From Methylocystaceae bacterium UBA5192 (GTDB lineage: Bacteria; Pseudomonadota; Alphaproteobacteria; Rhizobiales; Beijerinckiaceae), in the NCBI GenBank assembly GCA_002412985.1, contig DHWC01000085.1:1-24364 (forward strand): a DNA stretch of 24,364 nt, written 5' to 3'. The position numbers and the translations under genes were made by a program. Within the stretch, counting starts at the first letter, position 1; every line of letters starts with the position of its first letter. Positions 22,708 to 24,364 of the stretch are shown piece after piece. The notes below the pieces were generated by a model. The model ran no database searches. It was not told the origin of the DNA and saw only the letters and a program-made list of their open reading frames with translations.

Positions 22708-23051
22708 TTTCTGATCCCCACGGGGGCGAAGTCTGCAGCCTTCGCTAGAGCTGACTCTACGAATCATACGCGCGCATAAGGCCGAAAATAGGCAGGAAGC
22801 CTAATGTGAACAAGTAGATTTTTAATGGGCGCCGCCTTTTATGAGATCAGCAAGGGTCAGGCGTAAAAATCTAAAAAATTTCAAACTCGAGAAAAACTCC
22901 CTTTCGTTAGCAAAGAATGCGGGCTATTGTTTTAAATCAATAAACTATAGATAAATGAATTAACCCTGAGGGATATGAATAATATCTAAATTTTTGTAAC
23001 AAGCTGGAAAAAATTCCTAAAAACTAGCCTGAGAGAGAAACTGACCGCGCT
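22708..23051. other. Divergent AT-rich intergenic region
   Basis: About 340 bases separate the DGQHR gene from the DUF2093 gene, and promoters for both must lie here. The only symmetric element noted is GATAT-GAATA-ATATC, a 5-bp stem near 22974-22988. The first 60 bases could encode an N-terminal extension of the DGQHR protein. No RNA gene or other open frame was recognised. Confidence 0.4.
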
Positions 23052-23273
23052 ATGAACCGTCTCGATCGACATGCTCACCCCGCAGAGGAGGCCGAACTGG
23101 AATTTCTTGATGGCGAATTTCGCGTGCGCAAAGCTGGAGCTTATGTGCGCTGTGCGGTTACAGGCCAGTCAATACTTTTAGAAGATTTGCACTACTGGAA
23201 CGTAGATCTACAAGAAGCCTACAGCAGTCCCGAAGCAAAGCTACGCCGACTTGGCGTTAAGAACGCCGTATAA
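23052..23273 (+). CDS. DUF2093 family protein
   Basis: The 73-residue product has the DUF2093 pattern: AELEFLDGEFRVRKAGAYVRCAVTGQSI followed by LEDLHYWNVDLQEAYSSPEA. The family is small, alphaproteobacterial and of unknown function, and in Hyphomicrobiales it is regularly found next to lpxK, as here. Its last 17 bases overlap the convergent lpxK 3' end. Two-strand beta character with a single Cys; no signal peptide. Association with lipid A synthesis is suggested only by this conserved location. Confidence 0.9.
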   Translation: MNRLDRHAHPAEEAELEFLDGEFRVRKAGAYVRCAVTGQSILLEDLHYWNVDLQEAYSSPEAKLRRLGVKNAV

Positions 23274-24258
23274 GGCGGGCGCTCTCCAACGCAGTTGTTA
23301 AAATATTTACGAAGTCTTTCTGATTTTCTAAAACAAGCTTGATGGGCAAAATATCATAATCAATCATAAATTTATCTAAGCGCGCAGCGTCTTTCTCTGT
23401 TGTCACCAACAGAGCCTCGTGACGTTCTGCGAGATTACGCAGAGCTACTAGCTCATTATCTGTATAGAAATGATGATCTGAAAATGCTCGTTCAGCAATA
23501 CAATTGGCTCCAATTTGTCTTAATGTAGAAAAAAATTTCTCCGGACGCGCGAGTCCCGCGAAAGCAATAATCCGCCGTCCATTGAGCTTCATGCAATCCA
23601 GTTTCGCCACATCCACGTAAGCGTGAAATATTTTGCTTTTAGATAAAAAGGGCTGCTCGCGCTTGTAATTATCTGGGTTAATAATGATGCAAATTTCTGC
23701 TCGAGCCAACTGACTTGCCAAGGGAGCCCGCAGAGGCCCCGCAGGCAAGCAAAAACCATTTCCCACGCCGTAAATTGGATCTACGGCTAATAAGCTTAAA
23801 TCAGGGGCAAGCGTCCTGCTTTGAAATCCATCATCCAGAATGAGGACACTAGCTCCAGCGCCGAGGGCCAACTGCGCTGCTGAAAACCGATCTACGCCGA
23901 CAATCGTCATCGCCTCATGCGCTAATAATAAGCCTTCATCGCCAACTTGATGCGCATTATGGTATTTGCGATCGACGAAAAATGGCGGCGCTGTCAAATT
24001 ACTGCGGCCATGGCCTCGCGTCAGAAATGCGGGGCGCTCACCCATTTCTTTGAGTAATTTCGCGACGAATATTGCGAGAGGCGTTTTCCCATCTCCCCCG
24101 CAAGTCAGGCCTCCAATAGCTATAGTCGGCAAGGAAGTCCTTAACCCCGGACGTGCCATGCGCCGGTCCGCCAAAACGCCGTATAATGCGCTTAAAGGGC
24201 GCAATATACGCGCAGCAACCCCATTCACGCGCCAAAAATTTGGCGCGCTGATTAACAC
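23257..24258 (-). CDS. lpxK: Tetraacyldisaccharide 4'-kinase
   Basis: LpxK phosphorylates the 4' position of the lipid A disaccharide at the inner membrane. The 333-residue product has a membrane-associating N-terminal helix (VNGVAARILRPLSALYGVLA, 11-30), the Walker A-type GGLTCGGDGKTP (49-60), LTRGHGR, and DDGFQSR (142-148), the catalytic-site signature. AFAGLARPEKFF and the late LLVTTEKDAARL are also family motifs. The GTG start at 24258 overlaps the waaA stop by 7 bases, so the two are likely translated together. The gene is convergent with the DUF2093 gene. Confidence 0.96.
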   Translation of the reverse strand: MLISAPNFWRVNGVAARILRPLSALYGVLADRRMARPGLRTSLPTIAIGGLTCGGDGKTPLAIFVAKLLKEMGERPAFLTRGHGRSNLTAPPFFVDRKYHNAHQVGDEGLLLAHEAMTIVGVDRFSAAQLALGAGASVLILDDGFQSRTLAPDLSLLAVDPIYGVGNGFCLPAGPLRAPLASQLARAEICIIINPDNYKREQPFLSKSKIFHAYVDVAKLDCMKLNGRRIIAFAGLARPEKFFSTLRQIGANCIAERAFSDHHFYTDNELVALRNLAERHEALLVTTEKDAARLDKFMIDYDILPIKLVLENQKDFVNILTTALESARLIRRS

Positions 24259-24364
24259 GCCTCACCACGCATGGCCGTTAGATAGGGCTCCAATGCATCC
24301 ATTGTTTTACGCGACGCGCCGGTAACTTTTTCGACGACCTCTATTGCGGCGCGGCCTTTACGCC
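24252..24364 (-). CDS. waaA: 3-deoxy-D-manno-octulosonic acid transferase, C-terminal end (partial)
   Basis: The last 36 residues of a minus-strand gene run in from the window edge and end with TAA at 24252-24254. The segment (RKGRAAIEVVEKVTG, then KTMDALEPYLTAM) matches the C terminus of alphaproteobacterial KDO transferase WaaA (KdtA), and the overlap with lpxK fits the usual waaA-lpxK arrangement. WaaA attaches KDO, made with KdsA's help, to lipid A precursor. The catalytic part lies outside the window. Confidence 0.8.
   Translation of the reverse strand, partial: RKGRAAIEVVEKVTGASRKTMDALEPYLTAMRGEAC

Overview
The window looks like a chromosomal segment of an alphaproteobacterium of the order Hyphomicrobiales (Rhizobiales). 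Three things point there. The waaA-lpxK pair faces a DUF2093 gene. The order ispH-thrB-rnhA is conserved in that group. A very large two-membrane-segment coiled-coil protein resembles the GROWTH POLE RING protein (GPR, RgsE in Sinorhizobium), known from polar-growing members of the order. The sequence is richer in A/T than is usual for most free-living Hyphomicrobiales, with long AT-rich intergenic stretches. I cannot name the genus. No rRNA, tRNA, CRISPR array, transposase, integrase or phage gene was found. The content is mostly core genome with lineage-specific genes of unknown function.

Layout. 1-2,992: a small membrane protein, an L,D-transpeptidase lipoprotein (minus), a class II histone-deacetylase-like amidohydrolase (TTG start), and the short gene rpmJ for ribosomal protein bL36 (minus). 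3,122-7,316: queC (minus), a 585-base gap containing a probable promoter, kdsA (TTG start), a TerC-family membrane protein, and a DUF937 protein (minus). 7,571-9,980: ispH, thrB and rnhA as a tight plus-strand cluster. 10,174-14,692: a secreted pentapeptide-repeat protein overlapping a ROK-family sugar kinase by 4 bases, then NAD kinase, a probable CitE/HpcH-like TIM-barrel protein with unrecognisable active-site residues, and a secreted protein with a threefold internal repeat. 14,801-21,463 (minus): the giant GPR-like protein, preceded by an orphan family 3 solute-binding protein. 21,628-22,707 (minus): an orphan DGQHR-domain (DndB-like) protein. 23,052-24,364: a DUF2093 protein facing lpxK, whose start overlaps the 3' end of waaA.

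Functional themes. Several genes serve the envelope: kdsA makes KDO-8-phosphate, waaA transfers KDO to lipid A, lpxK phosphorylates lipid A, the L,D-transpeptidase cross-links peptidoglycan, and the GPR-like protein probably organises the growth pole, where L,D-transpeptidases are known to matter in polar-growing Hyphomicrobiales. Others are housekeeping: isoprenoid precursors, threonine, queuosine, NADP and ribosome genes.

I found no complete, clearly new multi-gene system. The best leads are the 33-residue/11-residue repeat architecture of the GPR-like protein, the orphan DGQHR protein without Dnd partners, the degenerate CitE-like protein with structured DNA upstream, the secreted three-repeat protein convergent with the GPR-like gene, and several unexplained inverted repeats.
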